Position numbers and translations under genes: made by a program
Source: Flavobacterium anseongense
GTDB taxonomy: Bacteria > Bacteroidota > Bacteroidia > Flavobacteriales > Flavobacteriaceae
DNA length: 64,000 nucleotides
Assembly (NCBI RefSeq): GCF_021608185.1
Contig: NZ_JAKIHN010000005.1
Coordinates: forward strand, 1-64,000
Reading direction: 5' to 3'
The notes under the pieces: generated by a model
Databases searched by the model: none
Told to the model about the DNA's origin: nothing
What the model saw: only the letters and a program-made list of their open reading frames with translations
Part shown: positions 51,247 to 60,566 of the stretch, in pieces
Numbering within the stretch: position 1 is the first letter of the stretch
Layout: each line of letters begins with the position of its first letter

Positions 51247-53631
51247 ATGAGAAAAAACAATACTTCCATTTATTCCCTACTAGTTCTTGTAGCCCTGCTA
51301 TTCGGTATTTTCTTTTTTATGATGCCACAAAGTTATGACCAAACTGAGGCACCGCTATCGGAGTTTTCTACCAAAAGAGCTTTGTCGATCGTAAAGGAAA
51401 TTTCTAAAAAACCTCATTTTGTCGGTTCGAAAAACCACGAAGTTGTGGGCAATTATCTTCAAAAAGAACTACAGAATTTAGGTTTAGAAACCTCGGTTCA
51501 GGAAGGTTTCACCATGACCGAAAAAGGAACCTTGGTAAAATCGAAAAATATTATTGCAACAATAAAAGGTTCCAAAAATACCAAAGCTCTGTTGTTGCTT
51601 TCTCATTATGATTCGGCGCCGCATTCGTACTCGAAAGGTGCGAGCGATGATGCTTCGGGCATTGCTACAATTTTGGAAAGTATTCGTGCTTTTTTGCATA
51701 ATAAAACTCCACATAAAAACGACATCATTATACTTTTTACCGATGCCGAAGAATTAGGTTTGAATGGCGCTGCGCTTTTTGTGACGCAACATAAACTGGC
51801 AAAAGAAGTCGGTTTGGTATTGAATTTTGAAGCGCGTGGAAGTTCGGGACCAAGTTATATGCTGATGGAAACCAATGACGGCAATGCCAAAATGGTTGAT
51901 GCGTTCAAAGCAGGAAATGCGAGTTATCCTGTTTCGAATTCGTTGATGTACAGCATTTATAAGATGTTGCCGAATGATACTGATTTGACTGTTTTTAGAG
52001 AAGAAGGAAAAATTCAGGGTTTTAATTTTGCGTTTATCGATAGTCATTTTAACTATCATACGGCTCAGGATAAATACGATAATCTTGACCCGAAAACCTT
52101 GGCTCATCAGGGAAGTTACTTGTTTCCGTTGCTGAATCATTTTTCGAATGTTGATTTAACTGATTTTAATTCACCCGATAACAAAATATATTTCAACGTT
52201 CCGTTTAGTTTTATGAGTTATCCTTTTGGATGGATTTTCCCGATGTTGATTGTGGCTTTTGGCTTGTTTTTGTTGTTTGTTTTTGTTGGTTTAGGAAAAC
52301 GCGCCATGCGTTTGGATGAAATTATTAAAGGGTTTTTACCATTGCTTGGTTCACTTACTGCGGCAGGTTTAGTGACTTATGTAGGTTGGAAATTACTGCT
52401 GAATTTTTATCCGCAATACAACGACATTCTTCAGGGATTTACTTATAACGGACACGATTACATCTATGCCTTTATCAGTTTTACCATAGCGATTTGCTTT
52501 TTGTTCTATCAAAATAACGGCAAACGAAATCCGGAAATGGGTCAAATGGTAGCGCCTTTATTTGTTTGGCTGCTTATCAATCTTGGTATTGCTTTGAAAT
52601 TACAAGGTGCCGGATTTTTGATTATTCCGGTGATTGCGAGTTCATTGATGCTTGGGTTTTTTGTGCTTACGCAGAAGTCGAATTGGGTATTAAATTGTCT
52701 TTTAGCGATTCCAACACTAATCATTTTGGCACCATTTATTCAAATGTTTCCTATTGGTTTGGGATTGAAAATCCTGGTGGGAAGTTCGGTTTTAACTGTT
52801 TTGAGTTTTACGTTATTGTTACCGATTTTTGGGTCGTTTGTGAAAAAAGAAATTTGGGCAGTTATTTTTATTTTAATTTCGATTGGATTCTTTATCAAAG
52901 CGCATCAAGCTTCAGATTATACTAATGACAAAGCAAAACCAAACAGTTTGGTTTATGTTCTTAATGCTGACATCAACAAAGCTAATTGGGCAACTTATGA
53001 CGCCAATCTTGACGAATGGACAAAAATCTATTTGGGCGAAAAACCAAAAGCAGCAACAGCTTTAAATTCAAACAAATTGTATAGCAAATATGGTTCACAA
53101 TATACTTTTATGGCTGATGCACCGTTGAAGGATTTTGCCAAACCAACGATTGAATTTCTTCGCGATACAGTAAAAGGAAATCAGCATTTGTACCGAATAA
53201 AAATCACGCCGAATCGTGGCGTTAACCGTTATGATATTTTTGTGAATAACAATATTCAAATCAATAACCTGAAAGCGAATGGTGTTCAATCTATAGACTT
53301 TAAAAGCAATATTGCTTCGAAAACTTCGGGGAAATTGTTGACGTATTATGTTGTGGATAATCTCCCTTTGGTGTTAGAATTCTCCATTTCAGATTCACAA
53401 AAACTAGATTTAGATTTAGTGGAAAGCTCATTTGATTTACTGGCAAATCGTTTGCTGAAAATGAGTCAGAGAAAACCGGGAATGATTCCGACACCTTTTG
53501 TTTTGAACGATGCCGTGATTATCAAACAGAAGCTAAAACCATCTCCAAAAACAACGGGAGCAAAACCAGTTTTCAGAAAATATCAAACTCAAAGAGATAG
53601 TTTGACTGTTGCTGTTGACAGCTTGAGGTAA
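51247..53631 (+). CDS. Membrane-bound M28-family aminopeptidase-like protein
   Basis: A 794-residue protein. One N-terminal helix (about 9-26) leads to an M28 zinc peptidase domain (about 40-310) with ligands in LLLSHYDSAP, GASDDASGIA and TDAEELGLNG. It is followed by about nine transmembrane helices (about 325-560) and a soluble C-terminal beta domain (about 580-770). The layout resembles ER-type metallopeptidase 1 of eukaryotes. Peptidase domain and tail should face the periplasm. Substrate unknown. Confidence 0.9.
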   Translation: MRKNNTSIYSLLVLVALLFGIFFFMMPQSYDQTEAPLSEFSTKRALSIVKEISKKPHFVGSKNHEVVGNYLQKELQNLGLETSVQEGFTMTEKGTLVKSKNIIATIKGSKNTKALLLLSHYDSAPHSYSKGASDDASGIATILESIRAFLHNKTPHKNDIIILFTDAEELGLNGAALFVTQHKLAKEVGLVLNFEARGSSGPSYMLMETNDGNAKMVDAFKAGNASYPVSNSLMYSIYKMLPNDTDLTVFREEGKIQGFNFAFIDSHFNYHTAQDKYDNLDPKTLAHQGSYLFPLLNHFSNVDLTDFNSPDNKIYFNVPFSFMSYPFGWIFPMLIVAFGLFLLFVFVGLGKRAMRLDEIIKGFLPLLGSLTAAGLVTYVGWKLLLNFYPQYNDILQGFTYNGHDYIYAFISFTIAICFLFYQNNGKRNPEMGQMVAPLFVWLLINLGIALKLQGAGFLIIPVIASSLMLGFFVLTQKSNWVLNCLLAIPTLIILAPFIQMFPIGLGLKILVGSSVLTVLSFTLLLPIFGSFVKKEIWAVIFILISIGFFIKAHQASDYTNDKAKPNSLVYVLNADINKANWATYDANLDEWTKIYLGEKPKAATALNSNKLYSKYGSQYTFMADAPLKDFAKPTIEFLRDTVKGNQHLYRIKITPNRGVNRYDIFVNNNIQINNLKANGVQSIDFKSNIASKTSGKLLTYYVVDNLPLVLEFSISDSQKLDLDLVESSFDLLANRLLKMSQRKPGMIPTPFVLNDAVIIKQKLKPSPKTTGAKPVFRKYQTQRDSLTVAVDSLR

Positions 53632-53690
53632 ATTTTCAATTAATTATTTATAAATATATTCGTACATTAGCAACTAATAAAAGTTGGATA

Positions 53691-54203
53691 ATGAAAGTTG
53701 CTACTTTACAATCTAAAATATACGAAATACGAAATCTAAAAGTAATGCTGGATTTTGACCTTGCAGCATTATATGAAATTCAGACTAAAGTTCTCAATCA
53801 AGCTGTTAAACGTAATTACAAAAGATTCCCTATAGATTTTATGTTTCAATTAAGTCATGACGAATGGACAACTATGCGGTCACAATTTGTGACCGCATCC
53901 CAAGGGAAAAGAAATATTAGAACTATTCCTTACGCCTTTACCGAGCAAGGTGTTGCTATGTTAAGCGGAATTTTAAATTCTGATGTTGCTATAAATGTAA
54001 ACATTGCTATTATGCGAACGTTTGTAATAATAAGAAAACACGCAATTGAGCATAAAGATTTCAATGAAAAACTGAATGTTTTAGAAACCAAGTATGACAA
54101 AAAATTTGGCGATATTTACGAAGCATTAAATTATCTTCTTCAAAAAGAAGAGACAGGAAAGAATCAAAAAGAACGAAAACAAATTGGCTTCAAAAAACAA
54201 TAA
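53691..54203 (+). CDS. ORF6N domain protein
   Basis: A 170-residue protein whose N-terminal 85 residues form an ORF6N domain (IYEIRNLKVMLDFDLAALYEIQTKVLNQAVKRNYKRFP, then IRTIPYAFTEQGVAMLSGILNS). It ends in a coiled-coil-like region (about 115-150). ORF6N domains are DNA-binding modules typical of phages and large DNA viruses, and also occur alone in bacterial chromosomes. The reading frame contains a 25-base near-perfect palindrome. It overlaps the next gene by 20 bases. No other phage genes are near. Confidence 0.9.
   Translation: MKVATLQSKIYEIRNLKVMLDFDLAALYEIQTKVLNQAVKRNYKRFPIDFMFQLSHDEWTTMRSQFVTASQGKRNIRTIPYAFTEQGVAMLSGILNSDVAINVNIAIMRTFVIIRKHAIEHKDFNEKLNVLETKYDKKFGDIYEALNYLLQKEETGKNQKERKQIGFKKQ
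53874..53898. repeat. 12+12-base palindrome inside the ORF6N gene
   Basis: ATGCGGTCACAA (53874-53885) and TTGTGACCGCAT (53887-53898) are perfect reverse complements around one central T. It lies within codons for TMRSQFVTAS. It could be a protein-binding site, an mRNA hairpin or coincidence. Confidence 0.7.
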
Positions 54204-55002
54204 TCAAATTTCTATTTTAGGCTGTGGCTGGTTGGGTTTGCCATTAGCAAAATCAGTACTTGAAAACGGATTTTCGGTAAATGGTTCAACAACTTCTACA
54301 GAGAAAATTTCTGTACTAGAACGTTATGGAATTCATCCTTTTCAAATTGAATTGTCAGAACATGAAATCAAAGGAGAAATCGATTCGTTTCTTGCGACTT
54401 CTGAAATTCTGATTATTGATATTCCACCTAAATTGCGAAGTGCTGGCAGCGAAAACTTTATCAAAAAAATTCAAAATCTGATTCCGTTTATCGAGAAATC
54501 GAAGATTGAAAAAGTTGTTTTTGTAAGCTCAACTTCGGTTTATGCCGAAGACAATTCTACTATTACAGAAACAACAAATCCAAATCCAGATACTGAAAGC
54601 GGGAAGCAATTACTGGAAGCAGAAAAACTGTTGCAAAGCAATGCAAATTTCAAAACAACGGTTGTTCGCTTTGGCGGATTGATTGGCGAAGACAGACATC
54701 CGATTCGCTTTTTATCTGGGCGGAAAAATCTCGAAAATCCCGAAGCACCAATTAATTTAATTCATCAAATTGATTGCATCAGAATTATTGAAAAAATAAT
54801 CGAGCTGGATTCATGGAGTCAAACATTCAATGCAGTAACTCCATTTCATCCGACGAGAAGAGAATATTATACTCAAAAAGCTGTAGAATTAAATTTACCT
54901 TTACCTGAGTTTGACCAAACAAAAATCTCTATTGGGAAAACCATTTTGAGTGATAAATTGGAAAACACGTTAGAATATAAATTTCAAAATACAACCTTGT
55001 GA
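54184..55002 (+). CDS. NAD(P)-binding SDR/epimerase-like protein (YeeZ-type)
   Basis: A 272-residue Rossmann-fold protein. The dinucleotide motif GCGWLGLPLA is at about 12-21; a VSSTSVYAE segment follows near 116-124 and a conserved RFGGLIGEDRHPIRFLSG stretch near 160-177. The classical YxxxK pair is not obvious, as in YeeZ-type proteins. The frame starts at a TTG (54184) that overlaps the ORF6N gene by 20 bases; no ATG exists near the Rossmann strand. Substrate unknown. Confidence 0.85.
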   Translation: MASKNNNQISILGCGWLGLPLAKSVLENGFSVNGSTTSTEKISVLERYGIHPFQIELSEHEIKGEIDSFLATSEILIIDIPPKLRSAGSENFIKKIQNLIPFIEKSKIEKVVFVSSTSVYAEDNSTITETTNPNPDTESGKQLLEAEKLLQSNANFKTTVVRFGGLIGEDRHPIRFLSGRKNLENPEAPINLIHQIDCIRIIEKIIELDSWSQTFNAVTPFHPTRREYYTQKAVELNLPLPEFDQTKISIGKTILSDKLENTLEYKFQNTTL

Positions 55003-55244
55003 ATACAAATAACATCATAGGAACAATTGGAGTTGGAATAATTCTCCTTGCCTATTTTTTGAATATCTTTTCCTGGATAAAAAAAGATGGTGTTTTGTTT
55101 TATACAATGAATATAGTTGGCGCAAGCATTGCCTGTTTCACTTCTTATTTAATCAATTATTTTCCGTTTGTAATTCTAGAAGGAACGTGGGCGATAGTCA
55201 GCGTAATTGGTCTGCTAAAAAGCATAAAAAAACCTCAAGCATAA
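54999..55244 (+). CDS. CBU_0592-type small membrane protein
   Basis: An 81-residue protein with three hydrophobic helices (about 6-24, 32-50, 53-72) and a YTMNIVGASIACFTSYLINYFPFVILEGTWAIVSVIGL stretch typical of this conserved family of unknown function. It begins with GTG (GTGA overlap with the upstream stop), a sign of coupled translation. A terminator follows. Confidence 0.82.
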   Translation: MNTNNIIGTIGVGIILLAYFLNIFSWIKKDGVLFYTMNIVGASIACFTSYLINYFPFVILEGTWAIVSVIGLLKSIKKPQA

Positions 55245-55255
55245 CTTGAGGTTTT
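55228..55255. terminator. Bidirectional terminator
   Basis: AACCTCAAG (55231-55239) and CTTGAGGTT (55244-55252), loop of four bases, with A- and T-runs outside, between two convergent genes. The A-run overlaps the last codons of the small membrane protein gene. Confidence 0.85.
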
Positions 55256-55275
55256 TATTTATAATTTGAATTAGA

Positions 55276-57330
55276 TTACCAAATTTTAACTCTTTTGTTT
55301 GGCTCAATATACATTCCGTCTCCCGGTTTGATATCAAACGCTTTGTAGAACGTATCCAAGTTTAACAACGGCACATAAGCTCTATACATTCCTGGTGAAT
55401 GCGGATCAGTTTTTAGTTGATTTTTCAATGCTTCATCACGCATTTTGCTTCTCCAGATTGTCGCCCAGGAAATGAACAAACGTTGTTCTGGCGTGTATCC
55501 ATCTATTAATCCCGGGTTTCCGTTTTCTTTTAAATACAACTGTAATCCATCATATGCTGCGTTAATTCCACCTAAATCTCCAATGTTTTCACCTAAAGTA
55601 AATTTTCCGTCAACATGAGATCCAGGCAATGGCTCTAAAGCTGAATATTGGTCTGCTAAAGCTCCGCCTAATGCTGTAAACTGGGTCAAATCTGCTTCTG
55701 TCCACCAATCTACAAGATTTCCTTCGGCATTGTATCTTGAACCTTCATCGTCAAAGCCATGTGAAATTTCGTGGCCAATAACGGCTCCGATTCCTCCATA
55801 ATTTACAGCTTCGTCTGCCTGATAATTATAAAAAGGCGGTTGTAAAATCGCTGCCGGGAAAACAATCTCATTATACGACGGATTGTAATAGGCATTAACA
55901 GTTTGTGGTGACATTCCCCATTCGGTTTTATCAACCGGCTTACCTTGTTTTTCTAAATCTTTTTTCCATCTCCACTCTCCAAAACTTCTTAAGTTATCAA
56001 AATAACTTCCGCCTTCTTCCGGACTTTTAATCACTAAAGCTGAATAATCTTTCCATTGGTCAGGATATCCAATTTTAATGGTTAAGCTGTTTAATTTTTG
56101 AATTGCTTTGGTTTTGGTTTCGGCCGACATCCAGGTCAAATTGTTGATTCTGTTTTCGTAAGCACGCATAACATTTTTAATCATTCTGGCCGCTTTTCCT
56201 TTTGCTTCAGCCGGGAACTTTTGCTCAACATATAATTTTCCTAAAGCTTCTCCAACAGTTCCGTTAACTATTTGAAGTGCTTTTTCATGACGCGGTCTTT
56301 GTTTCAATGCACCGGTTAATGTTTTTCCGTAAAACTCCCAGTTTGCTGTTTCAATGTCAGTTGACAATGTCGACGCAGCACCTCTTAACAACATCCAACG
56401 CATGTATGCTTTCCAATCTTCAACTTTATTATCAGTAAAAATGGTTTGCAATGCAGCCATATAACGAGGCTGACTTACGATAATGGTGTCTAATTTTTTG
56501 AATCCAACTTCGGTTAAATACGTATTCCAATCAATTGCCGGAACCATTTTTTGTAAATCAGTAATTGCTGTTGGATTGTATTGCTTTCTGGCATCTCTTC
56601 TTTCAACTCTGTCTAATCTTGGACTAGACATTGCTGTTTCCAAAGCTAATATTTTAGCTGCATTTACTTTCGCTTGCTCTGGTTTTTCACCTAAAAACTG
56701 CAACATTCTGGCTACGTGAAGCACATATTTTTCTCTTTTTTCTTTAGAATCTTTATCATCAGCAACATAATAATCTCTATCAGGCAAACCTAATCCGCCA
56801 ACGCCAAGACTCACTACATTACGGTTACTGTTTTTGTCATCTGCTCCAATTCCAACGCCAAAGAATCCAACGCCTCCACCTTTAGATTCTTCATACATCA
56901 TCAGTTTTTGCAAATCGACCATGTTTTTAACCGCATCGATTCTTGCTAAATACGGTAGTATTGGGTCAATTCCGTGTTTGCTTCTTGCCACAGTATCCAT
57001 GGCAGTTTTATACATATTTATGGCTTTCCCTTGATCGGTATTTGAACCATACTTTGGATTTTTAGCCGCTTCTTTTAAGATAGCCAATGCATCTTTATCG
57101 GTGTTTTGACGCAATTCATCAAAGCTTCCCCAACGTGTTTTATCTGCAGGAATTTCGGTGTTTTTTAACCATGTTCCGTTAACGAATTTAAAAAAGTCGT
57201 TTTTCGGGCTTACCGTTTTGTCCATCAAAGACAAATTAATTCCTGGTGTTTTTTGCTGTGCATTAACTTGAAAAGCACTTGTAAACACAATTGCTGTCAT
57301 TAATGTTTTTGTAGTAGTAGTAAACTTCAT
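55276..57330 (-). CDS. M13 family zinc metallopeptidase, second copy
   Basis: A 684-residue neprilysin/PepO-like endopeptidase, homologous over its full length to the protein at 19426-21444. Zinc motif HEISH at 520-524, third ligand Glu in GENIGDLGG, NAYYNPSYNEIVFPAAILQPPF segment. The start at 57330 gives a type I signal peptide (MKFTTTTKTLMTAIVFTSAFQVNAQ), so unlike its paralogue it is probably a soluble periplasmic or secreted form. A frame extending to 57537 covers the promoter and has no support. TAAATTTG at 57358-57365 is a likely -7 element. Confidence 0.95.
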   Translation of the reverse strand: MKFTTTTKTLMTAIVFTSAFQVNAQQKTPGINLSLMDKTVSPKNDFFKFVNGTWLKNTEIPADKTRWGSFDELRQNTDKDALAILKEAAKNPKYGSNTDQGKAINMYKTAMDTVARSKHGIDPILPYLARIDAVKNMVDLQKLMMYEESKGGGVGFFGVGIGADDKNSNRNVVSLGVGGLGLPDRDYYVADDKDSKEKREKYVLHVARMLQFLGEKPEQAKVNAAKILALETAMSSPRLDRVERRDARKQYNPTAITDLQKMVPAIDWNTYLTEVGFKKLDTIIVSQPRYMAALQTIFTDNKVEDWKAYMRWMLLRGAASTLSTDIETANWEFYGKTLTGALKQRPRHEKALQIVNGTVGEALGKLYVEQKFPAEAKGKAARMIKNVMRAYENRINNLTWMSAETKTKAIQKLNSLTIKIGYPDQWKDYSALVIKSPEEGGSYFDNLRSFGEWRWKKDLEKQGKPVDKTEWGMSPQTVNAYYNPSYNEIVFPAAILQPPFYNYQADEAVNYGGIGAVIGHEISHGFDDEGSRYNAEGNLVDWWTEADLTQFTALGGALADQYSALEPLPGSHVDGKFTLGENIGDLGGINAAYDGLQLYLKENGNPGLIDGYTPEQRLFISWATIWRSKMRDEALKNQLKTDPHSPGMYRAYVPLLNLDTFYKAFDIKPGDGMYIEPNKRVKIW

Positions 57331-57357
57331 AAATAGTTGATTTATTTTTTGTTGGTA

Positions 57358-57365
57358 CAAATTTA
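57358..57365 (-). promoter_or_regulatory. -7 element (TAAATTTG) for the second M13 gene
   Basis: A perfect TAnnTTTG match on the minus strand, 28-35 bases before the ATG at 57330. A -33 element was not clear. Confidence 0.45.
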
Positions 57366-57450
57366 TTCTTTCTGGCGAAAGAAAATTTTTTTTAACAGAT
57401 TTATATGTATCAATTGTTTTTGAAATGTTACAAATAACACCTTGCTTTTG

Positions 57451-57458
57451 TACTTTTG
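57451..57458 (+). promoter_or_regulatory. -7 element (TACTTTTG) for the SCO gene
   Basis: A perfect TAnnTTTG match 12-19 bases before the ATG at 57470, leaving a very short leader. It supports the start at 57470 over the frame's beginning at 57425. Confidence 0.5.
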
Positions 57459-57469
57459 CAAAAAAAAGA

Positions 57470-58147
57470 ATGCTCGAAACCATAAAGAAATATAGGATTT
57501 TCATCGGAACTTTTTTGGTCTTTTCTATAATAACCATATCCTTGTTTTACAATGTTTTGAAATCAGGCAAAAAGTTACCAATTTATAATCCCGCTGATGT
57601 TAATCCGGAATTAGTAGATTCGACTGTGCAGTATATTGCCCGTGAACACAAAATTGCCGACTTTTCTTTTATCAATCAAAACGGAAAAACAATTACCCAA
57701 AAAGACTACGAAGGCAAAATTTATGTGGCTGATTTTTTCTTCACGTCCTGTCAATCTATTTGTCCAATTATGACTACTAATATGATTGATGTTCAAAAAG
57801 CAATTTTAAATAATCCGAAAGTGATGTTGCTTTCGCACACGGTAACTCCGGATATTGACAGTGTTCCTATTCTGAAAAAATATGCGCTCGAAAAAGGGGT
57901 TGTTGACAGCAAATGGAACTTGGTTACCGGTGACAAAAAGGACATTTACAGCATGGCTAGGAAATCCTATTTAGCTGTAAAATTGGGCAAACCAAACGAA
58001 TTGTATGATATGGTTCATACCGAAAATTTTGTTTTGGTCGATGCACAAAAAAGAGTTCGCGGCTTTTATGACGGAACCAAAAAAGAAGAAATCAATCGCC
58101 TGATTGACGACATCAATTGGCTTTGCGAAAATGATAAAAAGCAGTAA
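57470..58147 (+). CDS. SCO1/SenC family copper-binding protein
   Basis: A 225-residue thioredoxin-fold protein anchored by an N-terminal helix (about 10-29). The copper-binding set is complete: Cys94 and Cys98 in FFTSCQSICPIM and His183 in DMVHTENFVLVD. Such proteins deliver copper to the CuA site of cytochrome oxidase or act as thiol reductases, on the periplasmic side. It precedes feoA by 70 bases that contain a separate -7 element, so it is probably transcribed independently. Confidence 0.93.
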   Translation: MLETIKKYRIFIGTFLVFSIITISLFYNVLKSGKKLPIYNPADVNPELVDSTVQYIAREHKIADFSFINQNGKTITQKDYEGKIYVADFFFTSCQSICPIMTTNMIDVQKAILNNPKVMLLSHTVTPDIDSVPILKKYALEKGVVDSKWNLVTGDKKDIYSMARKSYLAVKLGKPNELYDMVHTENFVLVDAQKRVRGFYDGTKKEEINRLIDDINWLCENDKKQ

Positions 58148-58183
58148 ACTGACATTTATCATTTAATATTCTCAATTTATGCT

Positions 58184-58191
58184 TACTTTTG
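58184..58191 (+). promoter_or_regulatory. -7 element (TACTTTTG) for feoAB
   Basis: A perfect TAnnTTTG match 27-34 bases before the feoA start. No obvious DtxR-type palindrome overlaps it. Confidence 0.5.
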
Positions 58192-58217
58192 TAATCTTAA
58201 TTCAATCTAAATAAGCA

Positions 58218-58454
58218 TTGAAAACCACCGTTGATTTATTACAAATTGGAGACATTGCCACAATCACGAATGTTGATTTGGACAAAATCCCGCTAAAGCT
58301 TTTGGAAATGGGTTGCTTCCCAAACAACACTTTGGAAATCATCCAAATTGCTCCGCTTGGTGATCCGATTTATCTGAATGTAAACAATGGTTCTCATTTG
58401 GCTATCAGAAAGGAAACCGCTCGTGAAATTGAAGTTGAAATACAGCAGAAATAA
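58218..58454 (+). CDS. feoA: FeoA family protein
   Basis: A 78-residue SH3-like protein (LLQIGDIATITNVDLDKIPLKLLEMGCFPNNTLEIIQIAPLGDPIYLNVNNGSHLAIRKETAREIEVE), full length for the family. It assists the ferrous-iron transporter FeoB at the cytoplasmic face. Translation begins at TTG (58218), the only start before the conserved core. feoB follows after 6 bases. Confidence 0.93.
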   Translation: MKTTVDLLQIGDIATITNVDLDKIPLKLLEMGCFPNNTLEIIQIAPLGDPIYLNVNNGSHLAIRKETAREIEVEIQQK

Positions 58455-58460
58455 GTAAAC

Positions 58461-60566
58461 ATGAGCATCCAAAACATCAATGTTGCCTTAATTGGAAATC
58501 CAAATACCGGAAAAACTTCGGTGTTTAACCAATTGACCGGATTGAAGCAACAGGTTGGAAATTATCCCGGAATTACCGTTGAAAAAAAATTAGGTTTTTG
58601 CAAATTAACCAATACAATCAAAGCCAATATTCTAGATTTACCGGGAACTTATAGTCTGAACGCAAGTTCGATTGATGAAAATGTAGTTATCGAATTATTG
58701 CTCAATAAAAACGACAAACTCTTTCCTGATGTTGCGGTTGTCATTACTGATGTTGAAAATTTAAAGCGAAACCTTTTACTTTTTACCCAAATAAAAGATT
58801 TAGAAATTCCGACTATTCTGGTCATTAATATGGCAGACAGAATGAAACCAAAGGGAATTTCACTCGATATCCCTCATCTTGAAGAACAATTAAAAACCAA
58901 AGTTGTTTTGGTGAGTACACGAAAAGGATTTGGAATTGATGACTTGAAAAATCAAATCATAGATTACAAATCATTGTCAACCGAACCTTGCATGAATGCT
59001 TCGAGTATTGATGAAGAGTATTTCGATAAACTCCGAAAAGCTTTCCCGAATCAATTGTTATACAAACTTTGGTTGGTGATTACACAGGATGTGAATTTTT
59101 TGAATTTGGAACGAAATGAAATCCGAAATACTTTCACAAAATCGCATTCCGATTTAAAGCGTTTGCAGCAAAAAGAAACTATTAAACGTTACCAATTTAT
59201 CAACGACACTTTGAAAATTGGACAAACTATTGATAAAACAAACGCCACCGATTTACGTTCCAAATTAGACAAAGTACTGACGCATAAAATATTTGGTTAC
59301 GCTATTTTCTTTGGAATTTTATTGCTGATCTTTCAATCGATATTTGATTGGTCGAGTTATCCTATGGATTTTATTGATGCCACTTTTGCCGATTTGGCAA
59401 ATTATACAAAAAACTATCTTCCTACAGGAGAATTTACTAATTTAATAAGCGAAGGAATCATTCCGGGAATTGGCGGTATCGTGATTTTTATTCCTCAAAT
59501 TGCGTTTCTTTTTCTCTTTATTTCGGTGCTCGAAGAAAGTGGTTATATGAGTCGCGTTGTCTTTTTGATGGATAAAATTATGCGCCGTTACGGACTTTCG
59601 GGCAAAAGTGTTGTACCTTTAATTTCCGGAACAGCCTGTGCAATTCCGGCGATTATGAGTGCTAGGAATATTGAAAACTGGAAGGAACGATTAATCACAA
59701 TTTTAGTTACACCTTTTATAACCTGTTCGGCACGTTTACCGGTTTATGCCATTTTAATTGCACTGATAATTCCGAATAATCGTTTGTTTGGACTCTTTAG
59801 TCTGCAAGGTGCAACTTTGATGATACTGTATCTTTTGGGTTTTGGAATGGCGATTTTTTCGGCCTATATTTTAAATAAAGTTTTGAAAGTTAAAACCAAA
59901 TCCTATTTCGTTGTTGAAATGCCTAATTACAAATTACCACTTTTTAAAAATGTGGCGATTAATGTAATCGAAAAAACAAAATCCTTTGTTTTTGGTGCAG
60001 GGAAAATCATTTTGGCAATCTCAATAATCTTATGGTTTTTGGGTTCACATGGTCCGGGAAAAGATTTTAAAAATGCGCAGCAAATAGTCGAAAAAGAAGT
60101 TTATACTTCTCCGCTCAAAATAAATCCATCCGTGATTCCGGATAGAGTTTCTGAGTATAAATTAGAACATTCTTATATTGGAATCATCGGAAAATCTATA
60201 GAACCGGTAATTCGACCTTTGGGTTATGACTGGAAAATTGGTATTGCTGTGGTTACCTCTTTTGCGGCAAGGGAAGTCTTTGTTGGAACACTGGCGACAA
60301 TTTACAGCGTTGGAAGTAAAAGTGATGATGACTTAACCATCAAAAACCGTATGGAATCTGAAGTTCATGATGACGGAACCAAAGTATTCAACTTTGCTAC
60401 TGGCGTTTCCTTGCTGTTATTTTACGCGTTTGCGATGCAGTGCGCCAGTACACTTGCGATAACCAAGAAGGAAACCAATTCCTGGAAATGGCCGATGGTT
60501 CAGTTAATTTTTATGAGCGGATTTGCCTATATCGCCGCATTGATTGCCTATCAAATCTTAAAATAA
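58461..60566 (+). CDS. feoB: Ferrous iron transport protein B
   Basis: A 701-residue inner-membrane Fe2+ transporter. The N-terminal G domain has G1 GNPNTGKT at 12-19, a DLPGTYS G3 box and a NMAD G4 box. A helical guanine-dissociation-inhibitor-like region follows, then the membrane domain with the Gate motifs (SGTACAIPAIMSARNI and VTSFAAREVFVGTLATIYS). It overlaps the next small gene by one base. Confidence 0.96.
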   Translation: MSIQNINVALIGNPNTGKTSVFNQLTGLKQQVGNYPGITVEKKLGFCKLTNTIKANILDLPGTYSLNASSIDENVVIELLLNKNDKLFPDVAVVITDVENLKRNLLLFTQIKDLEIPTILVINMADRMKPKGISLDIPHLEEQLKTKVVLVSTRKGFGIDDLKNQIIDYKSLSTEPCMNASSIDEEYFDKLRKAFPNQLLYKLWLVITQDVNFLNLERNEIRNTFTKSHSDLKRLQQKETIKRYQFINDTLKIGQTIDKTNATDLRSKLDKVLTHKIFGYAIFFGILLLIFQSIFDWSSYPMDFIDATFADLANYTKNYLPTGEFTNLISEGIIPGIGGIVIFIPQIAFLFLFISVLEESGYMSRVVFLMDKIMRRYGLSGKSVVPLISGTACAIPAIMSARNIENWKERLITILVTPFITCSARLPVYAILIALIIPNNRLFGLFSLQGATLMILYLLGFGMAIFSAYILNKVLKVKTKSYFVVEMPNYKLPLFKNVAINVIEKTKSFVFGAGKIILAISIILWFLGSHGPGKDFKNAQQIVEKEVYTSPLKINPSVIPDRVSEYKLEHSYIGIIGKSIEPVIRPLGYDWKIGIAVVTSFAAREVFVGTLATIYSVGSKSDDDLTIKNRMESEVHDDGTKVFNFATGVSLLLFYAFAMQCASTLAITKKETNSWKWPMVQLIFMSGFAYIAALIAYQILK

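Noticed and set aside
53691-54203. Prophage or integrated element around the ORF6N gene
   Set aside because: No integrase, capsid, tail or lysis genes and no attachment repeats were seen nearby; stand-alone ORF6N genes are common.
57331-57537. N-terminal extension of the second M13 peptidase
   Set aside because: The extension crosses promoter elements of both divergent genes, and a proper signal peptide starts at 57330.
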